NCBI GenBank assembly: GCA_040882565.1
Contig: JBBEAZ010000024.1
Span: 309,454-373,453 of the forward strand
Length of the DNA stretch: 64,000 nt
Source of the DNA: CF-162 sp040882565
GTDB lineage: Bacteria > Chloroflexota > Dehalococcoidia > SM23-28-2 > RBG-16-64-32
Direction: 5' to 3'
Shown here: in pieces, positions 7,128-15,995 of the stretch
Numbering within the stretch: position 1 is the first letter of the stretch
Layout of the letters: each line of letters opens with the position of its first letter
The notes under the pieces: model-generated
Told to the model about the DNA's origin: nothing
The model's input: the letters and a program-made list of their open reading frames with translations, nothing else
Databases searched by the model: none
Made by a program: the position numbers and the translations under genes

Positions 7128-8473
7128 CCTCCCGGGTCCAATTCCCACTCTGGCTCCACCTCAGGTGGCTTGATCGGCACGTCTTCGACCGGTCCGAAGC
7201 GCTTCGAGAACGTCAGATATCCCGCCGCCAACAGCGCGCTGAGCGCCGAGGCCAGCAGCGTCGCGCGGACGCCCACCACATCGGCCATCACACCCACCAC
7301 CAGCAGCGGTATCAGCGAGAGGGCGTCGCCCAACGCCATCTGCATCGCGAAGATGCGTCCCTGCGCCTCTGGCGGCGCCTGCTCGTTCATCACCACCCTC
7401 GACGAGACGCTGAGGACTGTAAACGACAGGCCAAGCGGGATGGCCAGTAGCATCGTCACGGTGATGACCGAGGCGAGGCTGAAGTTGTCCTCCAGGAAGG
7501 AGATGCCGAAATCGAGGTTCTCGGTAATGAAGTCCCGCACGTAGACAACCAACCCCAGCGCGACGAGGCCGAGGACGAAAATGTAGAACGCCCCCGCCGC
7601 GACGCGCCAGGCCCCGAACAGCCTCGTGAAGATCGGGACAACCAGCAGCCCGATCCCGGCGCCGATCGCGGCCGGCGCGGCAACGTAGACCGTATCCTCA
7701 GCCGCGATGTCGAGGACGTCCCGCGTGTACTTCGGCAAGAGGACGATTAGCATCCTTGATAGCGCCAGCCCCGTCGTCACGTAGACGACCGCAAGGTAGG
7801 CCTTGCGGTTTGTGCGCAGAATCCGGAAGCCCTCTTTCGTCGCCTCCATGAAGCCAATGCTCGGCCGCTTCTCGTCTTGTGCGCGCGTGAAGTCGGTCGC
7901 GAGCCAACCAACGATGTACGTCGCAACCAGATAGAGAGCGGCGGCGACGATGAAGACGGCGTCGGCGCTGACCAACTTGATCAGGATCGGCGCAATCACG
8001 ACCATACCGGCGATCTGACCCAGCATCAGCACCAGCATCATCAGCGAGTTCGCCGTCGAGAGCTGGTCCGGGCGGACGATCGCGGGTACTGTCGCCGCCT
8101 CGGCAGGCCCGAAGAACTGGCCGATAGTCGAGTGGATGAGCACGATCACGTAGATGTAGAACAGGTCGCCGCTGTAGTAGAAAAGAGCGCCGGCCACGCC
8201 CGCCCTCGCGAGGTAGCCGAGCGTCAACGTGAACCGCCGTGGCAGGGCGTCCGCGATCGTCCCGCCGGGAATGCCAAGGACGATCGCAGGAATCGTCAGG
8301 GCGACGATCAGCAGCGTGCTGTGTATCGCCGAACCGCTGTCCTTCACCAGAAGGATCAGCAGGGCGTAGATCATCGCGTTCTGCGCCGTCTGGCCGACGA
8401 GACGCGCCTCCAGCAAGCGCCGGAACTGGCTGTTCTTCAGCAGTTGGACGTCGTCTTCGAACTGGTAGTCCAT
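7124..8473 (-). CDS. MFS transporter (drug/metabolite exporter type)
   Basis: A 449-residue major facilitator with about 12 hydrophobic segments and a central cytoplasmic loop rich in charged residues ('TRAQDEKRPSIGFMEATKEGF'). The loop 2-3 region 'GIPGGTIADALPRRFTLTLG' is a variant of the MFS signature GxxxDxxGRR and resembles the EntS/MFS_3-type exporters. The N-terminal 'QLLKNSQFRRLLEARLVGQT' is typical of that subgroup. The ATG at 8473 was chosen over an upstream in-frame start that would add a low-complexity tail. The gene diverges from the PBP gene. Substrate unknown. Confidence 0.88.
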   Translation of the reverse strand: MDYQFEDDVQLLKNSQFRRLLEARLVGQTAQNAMIYALLILLVKDSGSAIHSTLLIVALTIPAIVLGIPGGTIADALPRRFTLTLGYLARAGVAGALFYYSGDLFYIYVIVLIHSTIGQFFGPAEAATVPAIVRPDQLSTANSLMMLVLMLGQIAGMVVIAPILIKLVSADAVFIVAAALYLVATYIVGWLATDFTRAQDEKRPSIGFMEATKEGFRILRTNRKAYLAVVYVTTGLALSRMLIVLLPKYTRDVLDIAAEDTVYVAAPAAIGAGIGLLVVPIFTRLFGAWRVAAGAFYIFVLGLVALGLVVYVRDFITENLDFGISFLEDNFSLASVITVTMLLAIPLGLSFTVLSVSSRVVMNEQAPPEAQGRIFAMQMALGDALSLIPLLVVGVMADVVGVRATLLASALSALLAAGYLTFSKRFGPVEDVPIKPPEVEPEWELDPGG

Positions 8474-8584
8474 CGCAAAACGCCTGCATGAAATGTAGCA
8501 CCCATCCGCGGTAGTGGCGTCCGCCGGGGCGGACCGCGCCCGCCCACGCCCGGTCATGCACGACCAGCGCGCTCACCCGAGCAC

Positions 8585-8648
8585 GAAGGTGCAGCGGAGC
8601 TGCTGCTGGGGGTTCGGGGGGTGTCCCCCGACCGAATAACATCTCGGG
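8585..8648 (+). repeat. Dispersed double-hairpin repeat, copy 3
   Basis: Core GAAGGTGCAGCGG with hairpin one GCAGCGG/CTGCTGC (one mismatch) and hairpin two TCGGGGG-GTGT-CCCCCGA, ending in an ACATCTCGGG tail. It forms a direct pair with copy 4 at a 181-bp period in the divergent MFS/PBP intergenic region. Confidence 0.85.
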
Positions 8649-8765
8649 CCGGACGCCTGCCCGCCGTAGGCTGGGGTGGGCCGCACCACATCGCGCGGGG
8701 TCTACAAGTGGAGCCAAACGCCAAACCCATGGTACGTGCCACGTGCGCGCCTGAGCCCCCAGCGC

Positions 8766-8856
8766 GAAGGTGCAGCGGAGCCGCTGCCGGGGGTTCGGGG
8801 GGTGTCCCCCGACCAACCACCATCCCCTGGGGGGTGGGGGGGCGAACATCTCGGGG
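8766..8856 (+). repeat. Dispersed double-hairpin repeat, copy 4
   Basis: Core GAAGGTGCAGCGG, perfect hairpin one GCAGCGG-AG-CCGCTGC and hairpin two TCGGGGG-GTGT-CCCCCGA, then a C/G-rich run and the same ACATCTCGG tail as copy 3. The 80 bp after it hold the PBP promoter region; a TAAGAT at 8927-8932 is a plausible -10 box. Confidence 0.85.
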
Positions 8857-8935
8857 CCCGAAGTGGACCCCAAACTAACCGCGAACCGGAACCGCCCCGA
8901 AACCGTTTAACTCATGAACGCGCTGCTAAGATTTG

Positions 8936-11155
8936 ATGGACAGGTTCCCGATGCCCCGAAGTATGCTGCTCGCCGCCCCGCTCGCCGCCTGCGCGATCGC
9001 ACTCGCCTGTGGCGGCAACGGCGACGGCGATCCAGGCACGACCGATCGCCCCCAAACTCCCAAGGAGACCGCCGAGCGCTGGCTCGAACTCTGGAACGAC
9101 GACCAGTTCGACGACATGTGGGACCTCGTCGCCACGGAATCGCGCGCGGCCACCGACAAACAGACCTTCACCGACCGCTATGCCGCAATCAAGGACGCGG
9201 CGACGATCACCGGCATCGATTATGAACTCGAGCCCGAAAGCAGTGTCACGCCGGCGCCGGCCGATCCTCTCGACGACGAGGACCTTCCAGAAGGCGCAGT
9301 CAAGGTACCTTTCGACGTCACCTTCCACACCTCGTTCTTCGGCGACTTCCCGGACACGAACTCGATGCCGCTAATCCAGGAAGAGGTCATCGTGCCGGCC
9401 GCCGAGGAGGGCGGCGACCCCTCAACGCACGACGAATGGCGCGTGCTCTGGACACCGTCGCTCTACTTCAGCACCCTCGACGAGACCTCGCTCGTGCACT
9501 TCTTCCAGCGCGTGCCCCGGCGCGGCACAATCTACGATCGCAATGGCCAACCCCTGGCTGTCGACGCCGACCTGCCCGTCATCGGCATCGTCCTCGACCT
9601 GATCACCGACGAGGAAGCGACCATCGCCGCTCTCAGCCAGGGCCTCGGCGGCGCGGACGCCGAAGTGCGCGCCGTCTTCGCCCAGGCGCACGCGCAACCG
9701 ACTTACTATTTCGTCCCCGTTAGAACGCTGCCATACGGCACCAGCGACGCCGACGTCCAGAAGTTCCGGGATATGGTCCAACTCGGCGTCGTCGTCCGTG
9801 AGGAGACGCAACGCTACTACCCGCACAACTCGGCGGCGGCGCACGTCCTGGGCTACATGACGGAGGTCACTGAGGAGCAACTCGTAGACCTTGCCGAAAA
9901 GGGCTTCGGCCCCGGAGACCTGATCGGCGCGGCCGGTCTCGAAGGGCAGTACGAGGACACGCTCTCCGGCAACCGCGGCGGCCTCCTGGCCACTGTCAGC
10001 CCCGAGGGCACGATCACCGCAACGATCGCCGAGAAGGCATCCGAGCCCGGCAAGGACATCTGGCTGACCATCGACATCGCGGTGCAAGAACGCGCCGAAG
10101 CAGAGCTCGGCGAGCGACCAGGCTCAATCGTCGCCATGGACCCGCGGGATAACTCGGTCGTGGCACTGGCCTCCTACCCGCGCTTCGACCCCAACGCCTT
10201 CATCCGTGGCCTGACGTCGGATGAGGCCAACAGCCTGTTCAACAACCCGCAGCTGCCGTTCCTCAACCGCGCGTTGCTAGCCGAGTATCCGCCGGGCTCG
10301 ACCTTCAAGCCGGTAACAATGGCGGCGGGAATCGAGAAAACCTCCTTCGAGACAGGGTCGACGATCCATTGCGTGCCCGTCTGGACAGGCCTCGGCGAGG
10401 ACTATCCGCAGAAGAACTGGCAGACGGTGGACCGCGGTTTCCTGACCCCCGCGGAGGGCCTGATGGCCTCCTGCAACCCGGTTTTCTTCGAGCTGGCCAA
10501 AGCGCTGGACGAGGTCGACGAGAACGTGTTCCCGCAATTCATCCGCCAGTTCGGTTACGGTGCCCCAACCGGCATCGGCATGGAGGAAGCGTCCGGGCTC
10601 GTGCCGGACCCGGCGTGGAAAGAGGAGAACATCGGCGAGGCCTGGTTCCGCGGCGACGCCGTCAACATGGGCATCGGCCAGGGCTACGTTCTCGCCACGC
10701 CGATCCAGATCATCAACGCCTACTCGGCGATCGCCAGCACCGGCATCCTCCGCAAGCCGCTGCTCGTCTGGCGCGTCGGCGAGCCCTCGGCCGGCGGCGG
10801 CGTCGCCGTCCAGGAGTTCAAAGCCGAAGAAATCGCCCCGCTGCCGGTCACCCAGGAGACGCTGGACTCGATCCGCTACGGCCTCTACCTCGTGACCCAG
10901 AGCGCCGGCGGTACGTCCTACGCTGCCTGGGCCGGCACCAGCGTCGACGTCGCCGGCAAGTCCGGCACGGCCGAAGACCTGCAGGAGGGCGCCGACCACG
11001 TCTTCTTCGTCGCGTACGCCAACCGCGGCGACCCCAGCCTCGTCACCCTCGGCGCCCTCGAGACCGGCGAGTCCGGCTCGCGCGAGGTCGCGCCCATGCT
11101 CCGACGCCTGCTCGAGCAGTTCACGGGACTGACGCCGCTCGGTACGCTGCCCTAG
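8936..11155 (+). CDS. Class B penicillin-binding protein with NTF2-like N-domain
   Basis: Peptidoglycan DD-transpeptidase of about 739 residues acting outside the membrane. Order: signal or lipoprotein leader with candidate lipobox cysteines ('PLAAC' or 'ALACGG'), MecA-N/NTF2-like domain at about 40-170 ('AERWLELWNDDQFDDMWDL'), PBP dimerisation domain ('VPRRGTIYDRNGQPLA' onward), transpeptidase domain with SxxK 'GSTFKP' near residue 455, SxN 'SCN' near 512 and KSG 'GKSGTAE' near 675. All catalytic motifs are present. Unlike most class B PBPs the anchor looks like a lipoprotein leader. Start may also be the ATG at 8951. Its end overlaps the convergent YihY gene by 4 bp. Confidence 0.93.
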   Translation: MDRFPMPRSMLLAAPLAACAIALACGGNGDGDPGTTDRPQTPKETAERWLELWNDDQFDDMWDLVATESRAATDKQTFTDRYAAIKDAATITGIDYELEPESSVTPAPADPLDDEDLPEGAVKVPFDVTFHTSFFGDFPDTNSMPLIQEEVIVPAAEEGGDPSTHDEWRVLWTPSLYFSTLDETSLVHFFQRVPRRGTIYDRNGQPLAVDADLPVIGIVLDLITDEEATIAALSQGLGGADAEVRAVFAQAHAQPTYYFVPVRTLPYGTSDADVQKFRDMVQLGVVVREETQRYYPHNSAAAHVLGYMTEVTEEQLVDLAEKGFGPGDLIGAAGLEGQYEDTLSGNRGGLLATVSPEGTITATIAEKASEPGKDIWLTIDIAVQERAEAELGERPGSIVAMDPRDNSVVALASYPRFDPNAFIRGLTSDEANSLFNNPQLPFLNRALLAEYPPGSTFKPVTMAAGIEKTSFETGSTIHCVPVWTGLGEDYPQKNWQTVDRGFLTPAEGLMASCNPVFFELAKALDEVDENVFPQFIRQFGYGAPTGIGMEEASGLVPDPAWKEENIGEAWFRGDAVNMGIGQGYVLATPIQIINAYSAIASTGILRKPLLVWRVGEPSAGGGVAVQEFKAEEIAPLPVTQETLDSIRYGLYLVTQSAGGTSYAAWAGTSVDVAGKSGTAEDLQEGADHVFFVAYANRGDPSLVTLGALETGESGSREVAPMLRRLLEQFTGLTPLGTLP

Positions 11156-12096
11156 GCTTCGCGGACAAACAGGCGCTTCACGGTGCGGAAGGCCTTGACG
11201 CGAAAGGGGACGCCCATCCCGTCGAGGCGCGGCTGCTTCGAGGTCGAGCGCTCGACCATCTGCAAGGCACGCGAGAACTCCGCGCCCAGGAGCATGATCT
11301 GCGCGCTGACGAAGACCCAGAAGAGGAAGGCGACTACCGCACCCAAAGAGCCAAAAATGACATCGAAGTTCTTGAAATTCGCGACGTAGAACCCGAACAG
11401 GTTCTTGGCGATCTCGAAGAGCAAGGCCGCCAAAAGCGCGCCCGGCACCGCCGACCTGAAGTTGCGGTTCCGGCTCGGGACCACCGTATATAGCACCACG
11501 AAGGCGATAAACGACAGTACGTAGCCGATCGCCAGCCCAGCCAGAGTCCACGCCCAGCCCATATCGTCCGAAAGGTCGCCCAGCCACGCCAGGTCGTCGC
11601 TACGCTCCTCCACGACCTGCAGAGCGCCTGTCGCGAAGACAGACGTCGCCAGGAAGACCCCGACCCCCAGGACCAGAGAGAGGTCGACCAGCTTCTGCTG
11701 CACCCACGGCCGCGAGTACGTGGGCTCCGAGTAGACGGTGTTGAGCGCTCGGCGGATCGCGCCGAACATCCCGCTGGCCCCCCAGACCATCCCGAGAAGG
11801 CCGATGATCCCGAGCGCCTGTCCGCCCCCGCCGGCCACGCTGTCGACCGCCTTCTCCACCTCCTCCCGGCCGTCCTCCTGGCTCAGCGGGATCACGTCCA
11901 TCACCCGGTCGACGACCTCGCGCTGGGCCTCGGTGTCGAGGAAGAGCCCGGCGACAGCGACGACGAAAATCAGCAGCGGGAAGAGGGAGAAGAGGACGTA
12001 GTAGGAGATCGAAGCCGCGAGCTGAGGGCAGCCATCATCGCTGTACTTTTTGATCACTGCCCAGGCCACATTCTTGGCGTAAGTGAAGGGACTCAT
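11152..12096 (-). CDS. YihY/BrkB-family inner membrane protein
   Basis: A 314-residue polytopic membrane protein of the YihY/virulence factor BrkB family, about six membrane spans. Family features visible are 'DGCPQLAASISYYVLFSLFPLLIF' near the N-terminus, 'GASGMFGAIRRALNTVY', 'YTVVPSRNRNFRSAVPGALLAALLFEIAKNLFGFYV' and 'FGSLGAVVAFLFWVFVSAQIMLLGAEF'. The C-terminus is a basic cytoplasmic tail. The older proposal that the family is RNase BN is incorrect; its role is not established. It is convergent with the PBP gene and diverges from the RodZ-like gene. Confidence 0.9.
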   Translation of the reverse strand: MSPFTYAKNVAWAVIKKYSDDGCPQLAASISYYVLFSLFPLLIFVVAVAGLFLDTEAQREVVDRVMDVIPLSQEDGREEVEKAVDSVAGGGGQALGIIGLLGMVWGASGMFGAIRRALNTVYSEPTYSRPWVQQKLVDLSLVLGVGVFLATSVFATGALQVVEERSDDLAWLGDLSDDMGWAWTLAGLAIGYVLSFIAFVVLYTVVPSRNRNFRSAVPGALLAALLFEIAKNLFGFYVANFKNFDVIFGSLGAVVAFLFWVFVSAQIMLLGAEFSRALQMVERSTSKQPRLDGMGVPFRVKAFRTVKRLFVREA

Positions 12097-12192
12097 CGTG
12101 CCATTACTCTACCGGGCACGCGCCGGTTTTCCACATTCGCCGTTTCCGGTTTCAGTTAAATCTCCCTATCGTCGGTCGCGTTTTGCCGAGGG

Positions 12193-12223
12193 TTGACGCC
12201 GCGTGTTCCAGTTTGCGTATACT
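12193..12223 (+). promoter_or_regulatory. Promoter of the RodZ-like gene
   Basis: TTGACG (12193-12198) and TATACT (12218-12223) separated by 19 nt, a slightly long spacer, followed about 20 nt later by AGGAGG and the ATG at 12252. Confidence 0.55.
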
Positions 12224-12251
12224 GCAGACCGTGCAGCTACAGGAGGTCGAT

Positions 12252-12911
12252 ATGTCCCCGTCGTCGCCCCTGGGGGAGACGCTACGGCGAGCCCGCCTCG
12301 ACAAGAGTGTCACCTTCGAAGATGCCGAGAGAGTAACACGCATCCCGCGCAAGTACCTCGAAGCGCTCGAACTTGAGAACTTTGGAATATTGCCCGCCCC
12401 GGTCTACGCCCGGGGTTTCTTGCGTTCCTACGCCAGCTACCTCGGCCTCGACCCGAAGGACCTCATGCCGTTCTTCCCCGTCGGCCACGTCGACGAGCCG
12501 GCGCTCGAACAACTGCCCGAGATGAACGAGCCCCGCACCTGGAACGCCAGTGGCCTCATCGCCATGGGCGTCATCGGCGTGCTGATCATGCTCGTCGTCG
12601 CCCTCTACGCCGTCGGCAACGAGAGCAGCGCCGACTTCCGCGAGCCGGGCGAACTCGCCGGCGCGCAGAACGATTCCGTGATTACCGGCGACAACCCCGG
12701 ACAGGGCGGCGGCGCCGCACTCGCCCTACCCGACCTCACCGGCCTCACGCTCGGCGAAGCTGTCCTCAAGATCGAAGAGACCGGCGCCACCTACTTCGTG
12801 GTGGGTACAACCGAGGGCGACATCCCCGTCGGCCAGGTCGTCGATCAGAACCCCGGCCCCGGCACGTCAGTCGGCGAGGGTGATCTCGTCACGCTGACCG
12901 TCAGCCAGTAG
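12252..12911 (+). CDS. RodZ-like HTH membrane protein with PASTA domain
   Basis: A 219-residue bitopic protein. Residues ~5-75 form a Cro/RodZ-type HTH_25 domain ('LGETLRRARLDKSVTFEDAE', 'IPRKYLEALELENF', 'VYARGFLRSYASYLGL'). One membrane span follows at ~100-122, and the extracytoplasmic end is a single PASTA domain ('LPDLTGLTLGEAVLKIEETG', 'GQVVDQNPGPGTSVGEGD'). RodZ links MreB to cell-wall synthesis; PASTA domains bind muropeptides or PBPs. The fusion therefore suggests a cell-shape or wall-sensing role, which is inference. The start is fixed by AGGAGG 6 nt upstream of the ATG. It stands between YihY and YlxP. Confidence 0.85.
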   Translation: MSPSSPLGETLRRARLDKSVTFEDAERVTRIPRKYLEALELENFGILPAPVYARGFLRSYASYLGLDPKDLMPFFPVGHVDEPALEQLPEMNEPRTWNASGLIAMGVIGVLIMLVVALYAVGNESSADFREPGELAGAQNDSVITGDNPGQGGGAALALPDLTGLTLGEAVLKIEETGATYFVVGTTEGDIPVGQVVDQNPGPGTSVGEGDLVTLTVSQ

Positions 12912-12917
12912 CGCCGC

Positions 12918-13211
12918 CTAGTCCGCGTCGATTATTTCTGTCTCGACGTCCAGGATTTCGGCGTCCAAGCGTTCGCTGCGGATGAAGCTGACCACCGAAG
13001 CCATTACCTCATCCGCATGACGGTCGCTGTTGGAGACACACGCCACGCCGATCGTGGCGAGCTGCCACGAGTCGTTGTTTGCGACCTCAGCGGCGGAGAC
13101 GTGGAACTTGTTCTGCAGCCGCGCGATCAGCGACTTGATGACCTGGCGCTTCCCTTTCAGCGACTGATTTTCAGGCAGCCGCAGCTTGACCCGGCAAACA
13201 CCTATCAGCAT
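12918..13211 (-). CDS. YlxP-like DUF503 protein
   Basis: A 97-residue DUF503 protein with a ferredoxin-like fold: 'MLIGVCRVKLRLPENQSLKGKR' at the N-terminus is the family hallmark, followed by 'LQNKFHVSAAEV' and 'WQLATIGVACVSN'. In Firmicutes ylxP sits between infB and rbfA and is linked to ribosome maturation, but its biochemical role is not settled. Here it follows scpB by 24 bp on the same strand, as the last gene of the mtaB-AmaP-like-scpB run. It converges with the RodZ-like gene. Confidence 0.88.
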   Translation of the reverse strand: MLIGVCRVKLRLPENQSLKGKRQVIKSLIARLQNKFHVSAAEVANNDSWQLATIGVACVSNSDRHADEVMASVVSFIRSERLDAEILDVETEIIDAD

Positions 13212-13235
13212 TGTCCTCTTGCCCTGACCACAGCC

Positions 13236-13919
13236 TCAGATCGAGGCGTCGGGATCATCGTCGTCATCAGCGGTGGGCAAGTCGTCGTCGGCCTCCGCCT
13301 CACCGTCTAGCGATGCAGCCTCGACGGCTGCAGCCTCACGCGCGGTGGCGTCTGCCTCTGCCATCTCGATCTCGGGGAGCGGCGGCAGGTCCTCCGGCTT
13401 CTCGAGGCCGAAGTGCTCCAGGAACTTGAACGTCGTGCCGTAGAGGTACGGACGCCCGGCGCCGTGGGCACGGCCGACCTCAGCGATGAGGCCGCGCAGC
13501 TTCAGCATCTGCACGCCGTAGTCGCAGTTCTTGTCGAGGATGCGTTCGACGTCGCCCTTGGTGATCGGCTGCTTGTAGGCGATCACGGTGAGCGTCGCGA
13601 GGACGGCCGGAGAGAGGCGCGCGTTCTCGTCGATGCCGAGGAAGCGCTGGAGGTACGTCGCGTTTTCGGGCGCGCTCACCATTTGCGCCGCCAAATCAGT
13701 GCGCTGGATGCGCACGCCCCGCGGCGCGCTCTCGATCGCTAGTTCCTCGACCGCGCGGACGACGTCCTCCACGCTCGCCTCGGTAAGGCGTGCCAGCGTC
13801 TTCATGTCGACGGATGAGTCCGCCACGAAGAGGATGCTCTCGACAGCGCGTTTCAGGGAATCGAGACTGAGGACCTCAGGCACGGGCAGGCTACTGCGGA
13901 TGGTCTGCGCGCTCTTCAT
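13236..13919 (-). CDS. scpB: Chromosome segregation protein ScpB
   Basis: Kleisin-associated winged-helix subunit of the SMC-ScpAB condensin complex. About 227 residues: tandem winged helices from residue ~20 to 185 with family segments 'LKRAVESILFVADSSVDMKTL', 'RFLGIDENARLSPAVLATLTVIAYKQPITKGDVE' and 'GRAHGAGRPYLYGTTFKFLEHFGL'. It ends in a long acidic low-complexity tail (Asp/Glu/Ala-rich) not needed in the family. scpA and smc are not in the window. It overlaps the upstream AmaP-like gene by 29 bp, which suggests coupled translation. Confidence 0.93.
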   Translation of the reverse strand: MKSAQTIRSSLPVPEVLSLDSLKRAVESILFVADSSVDMKTLARLTEASVEDVVRAVEELAIESAPRGVRIQRTDLAAQMVSAPENATYLQRFLGIDENARLSPAVLATLTVIAYKQPITKGDVERILDKNCDYGVQMLKLRGLIAEVGRAHGAGRPYLYGTTFKFLEHFGLEKPEDLPPLPEIEMAEADATAREAAAVEAASLDGEAEADDDLPTADDDDDPDASI

Positions 13920-14643
13920 CGCCCGGCGTCACGTCGTAGACAAGCGGCCCAGGGGAGGCATCGGCGTGGCCGCTTTGCGACGGATCGCCAAAGCTCGCGG
14001 ATGGCACTTCACTCACTCGCTCGTCCGCGGTGTCTATCGGTGAGAACGGCCGCCGTGGTTCGCGCGGCATCACCGGTGCCGGCGCTGGCGCGCCACCATC
14101 GACACGCGAGCCGCCGAAGGTGATCTTTACGTCTGGAGTGCCGGAGACGGGCAGCCCGAGGTCGGTGTGCAGCGTGTCAACGACGCTCCGCACAGCTTCC
14201 TGCGTGAGGGCGCCAACGTTGGCGCCCTGCGTCACCGTCAGGTCCATCGCCACGGACACACCCTTGTCACGCGGCCAGACCCGGGAGCGAGCGGCGGTGA
14301 CGCCTGGGAGCTCCAGCAGCGCTTCTTCGAGCCGCAGGCGCAGCGCGTCGGCGGGGATGATCGTCGTCGCACCGGCCTGCTCGATACGCAGCTCCTTGAC
14401 GTCGTCCTCGGGCGCCAGCTCAACGACGATCCAGAGCAGGGCAAGCATGGCAGCTGCTGCCGCGCCGAGCGTGACGACGAGCTTGCCGGCGCTGCCGTCA
14501 TTGTCGTTAAGGAACTCAGCGAAGTCGGCCACCTTGTCGATCGCGTCGTTGGGTGCCGCCCATGTGACGAAGATGACCACCGCCATTAGCACGATCCACC
14601 CTGCGGCGGCCAGAACAATGATGAAGCGGTTGGTTTCGTTCAT
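13891..14643 (-). CDS. AmaP-like two-span membrane protein
   Basis: About 250 residues. Two membrane spans (approximately 8-30 and 58-80) are followed by an Asp23-like alpha/beta segment ('PADALRLRLEEALLELPGV', 'VSVAMDLTVTQGANV', 'LGLPVSGTPDVKITF') and a Pro/Ser-rich tail. The arrangement resembles AmaP, the alkaline-shock membrane anchor of Gram-positive bacteria. Its start codon overlaps the stop of mtaB (ATGA), and its end overlaps scpB. I chose the ATG at 14643; a longer in-frame extension lies inside mtaB and is rejected. The family assignment is moderate, the function unknown. Confidence 0.65.
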   Translation of the reverse strand: MNETNRFIIVLAAAGWIVLMAVVIFVTWAAPNDAIDKVADFAEFLNDNDGSAGKLVVTLGAAAAAMLALLWIVVELAPEDDVKELRIEQAGATTIIPADALRLRLEEALLELPGVTAARSRVWPRDKGVSVAMDLTVTQGANVGALTQEAVRSVVDTLHTDLGLPVSGTPDVKITFGGSRVDGGAPAPAPVMPREPRRPFSPIDTADERVSEVPSASFGDPSQSGHADASPGPLVYDVTPGDEERADHPQ

Positions 14644-15947
14644 GGCAATTCGGGGACTCCGTAGACGCCTGCGCCGTCCAGGCGGACGAGCCTGGTGGGC
14701 GTGACCCGGTTGGTCAGGTCGGCACCGTCCGCAGCGTAAGTGCGCAGGTAGTTGCCGGTCAATCCTTGCCAGCGGCCGTCCACCTGTTCCTCCCATAGCA
14801 CTTCGAGCGTGCTCCCGAGATGCCGCCTGCGGAACGCCTCGGACGAGCGCTTCTGCACCGCCAGGAGCCGCTCTAGCCGCTCACGGCGTACTGGTGGCGG
14901 CAGGTGACCGGTCATCCGGTCAGCGCCCGTCTGTGGCCGCCGTGAGTAGGGGAAGCAATGCATGTCCGCGAACGCAGCCTCGTCGCAGAGCGAAAGCGTC
15001 GCCTCGAAGTCCGCGCCAGTCTCGCCCGGGAAGCCAGCGATCACGTCCGTCGTGATCGCAACTCCGGGAACGTGCGCGCGAATCAGCGCGAGTGCCCGAT
15101 GGTAATCGTCCGCAGTGTAGTGACGGCGCATGGGCCCGAGGACGGCATCGGAGCCGCTCTGCAGCGGTAGGTGAAAGTGCGGGCAGAGCCGCGGGTCCTG
15201 CCAGAGCGCCAGCAGTTCCGGCGAGATGTCTTGCGCCTGCAGAGACGACAGCCGGATGCGGGGAATCGACGTTTGGGCGAGCAGCTCGGCGAGCAGTTGT
15301 CGCGGCCCTTGCTCCGCGCGCGGCCAGCCGAGGTCGCGGCCGTAGTTGCCCAGTTGAGTTCCGGTCAGGACGACCTCGATGACCCCGTCCGCCTCGCGTT
15401 CCCGCACCTGCCGGACCACGTCCGCGATCGGCACGCTCTGCTCGCGGCCGCGCGTGTACGGGACGATGCAGAACGCGCACAGCTCGTTGCAGCCTTCCTG
15501 GATCTTGATGAAAGCACGAGTTCTCAGCGGATTGCGCACCGGCGTCGGGCAACCGGCAAACGGGTCGCCGCGCTCGGCGAGTCGGGCCAGTAGCCGGTCA
15601 GGAATCGTGACCTTGTCCGCATTCGAGAGCACCGCGTCGGCGCCAGTCACCTCACCGATGTTCGCCGGAGCGGTTTCGGCGTAGCAGCCGGTGAGCACGA
15701 TCTCGGCGTCAGGCGACAGGCGCCGCGCCAACCTGACGAGGTGCCGGGCCTTGCTGTCGGCGACGTGAGTCACGGAACAGGTGTTGATGACGAAGGCGTC
15801 GGCGCCGGCCTCAGGCCTATCGATGATGCGCACGCCTTCGCCGGCCAGCCTGCGGGCGATCGCCTCGGAATCGGACTGGTTTAGCTTGCAGCCGAGCGTC
15901 AACACGGCGACCGTCGGCTGCTTATCAGTGGTCGTTCGGCTCACCAC
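14640..15947 (-). CDS. mtaB: tRNA t6A methylthiotransferase MtaB-like
   Basis: Radical-SAM enzyme of 435 residues that adds a methylthio group to t6A37 of ANN-decoding tRNAs. Order: N-terminal UPF0004 domain with Cys residues ('LTLGCKLNQSDSE', 'NTCSV', 'LTGCYAE') binding one 4Fe-4S cluster; radical SAM domain with 'CNELCAFC' (CxxxCxxC) for the second cluster; C-terminal TRAM-like segment ('STLEVLWEEQVDGRWQGLTG'). 'GCKLNQ' rather than 'GCQMN' favours MtaB (YqeV) over MiaB or RimO. It is first in a run with the AmaP-like gene, scpB and ylxP. Distinguishing MtaB from neighbours by sequence alone is reasonably firm. Confidence 0.88.
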   Translation of the reverse strand: MVSRTTTDKQPTVAVLTLGCKLNQSDSEAIARRLAGEGVRIIDRPEAGADAFVINTCSVTHVADSKARHLVRLARRLSPDAEIVLTGCYAETAPANIGEVTGADAVLSNADKVTIPDRLLARLAERGDPFAGCPTPVRNPLRTRAFIKIQEGCNELCAFCIVPYTRGREQSVPIADVVRQVREREADGVIEVVLTGTQLGNYGRDLGWPRAEQGPRQLLAELLAQTSIPRIRLSSLQAQDISPELLALWQDPRLCPHFHLPLQSGSDAVLGPMRRHYTADDYHRALALIRAHVPGVAITTDVIAGFPGETGADFEATLSLCDEAAFADMHCFPYSRRPQTGADRMTGHLPPPVRRERLERLLAVQKRSSEAFRRRHLGSTLEVLWEEQVDGRWQGLTGNYLRTYAADGADLTNRVTPTRLVRLDGAGVYGVPELP

Positions 15948-15995
15948 GCCATAATAGATGTCCGCGCGCTGGCACGTCCAACGACGCGGGTGCGC

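Noticed and set aside
8554..8823. Small reading frames with Pro/Arg/Gly-rich peptides across the repeat copies
   Set aside because: The same peptide pattern appears at every repeat copy in shifting frames, with no ribosome-binding site; it is translation of the hairpin repeat.
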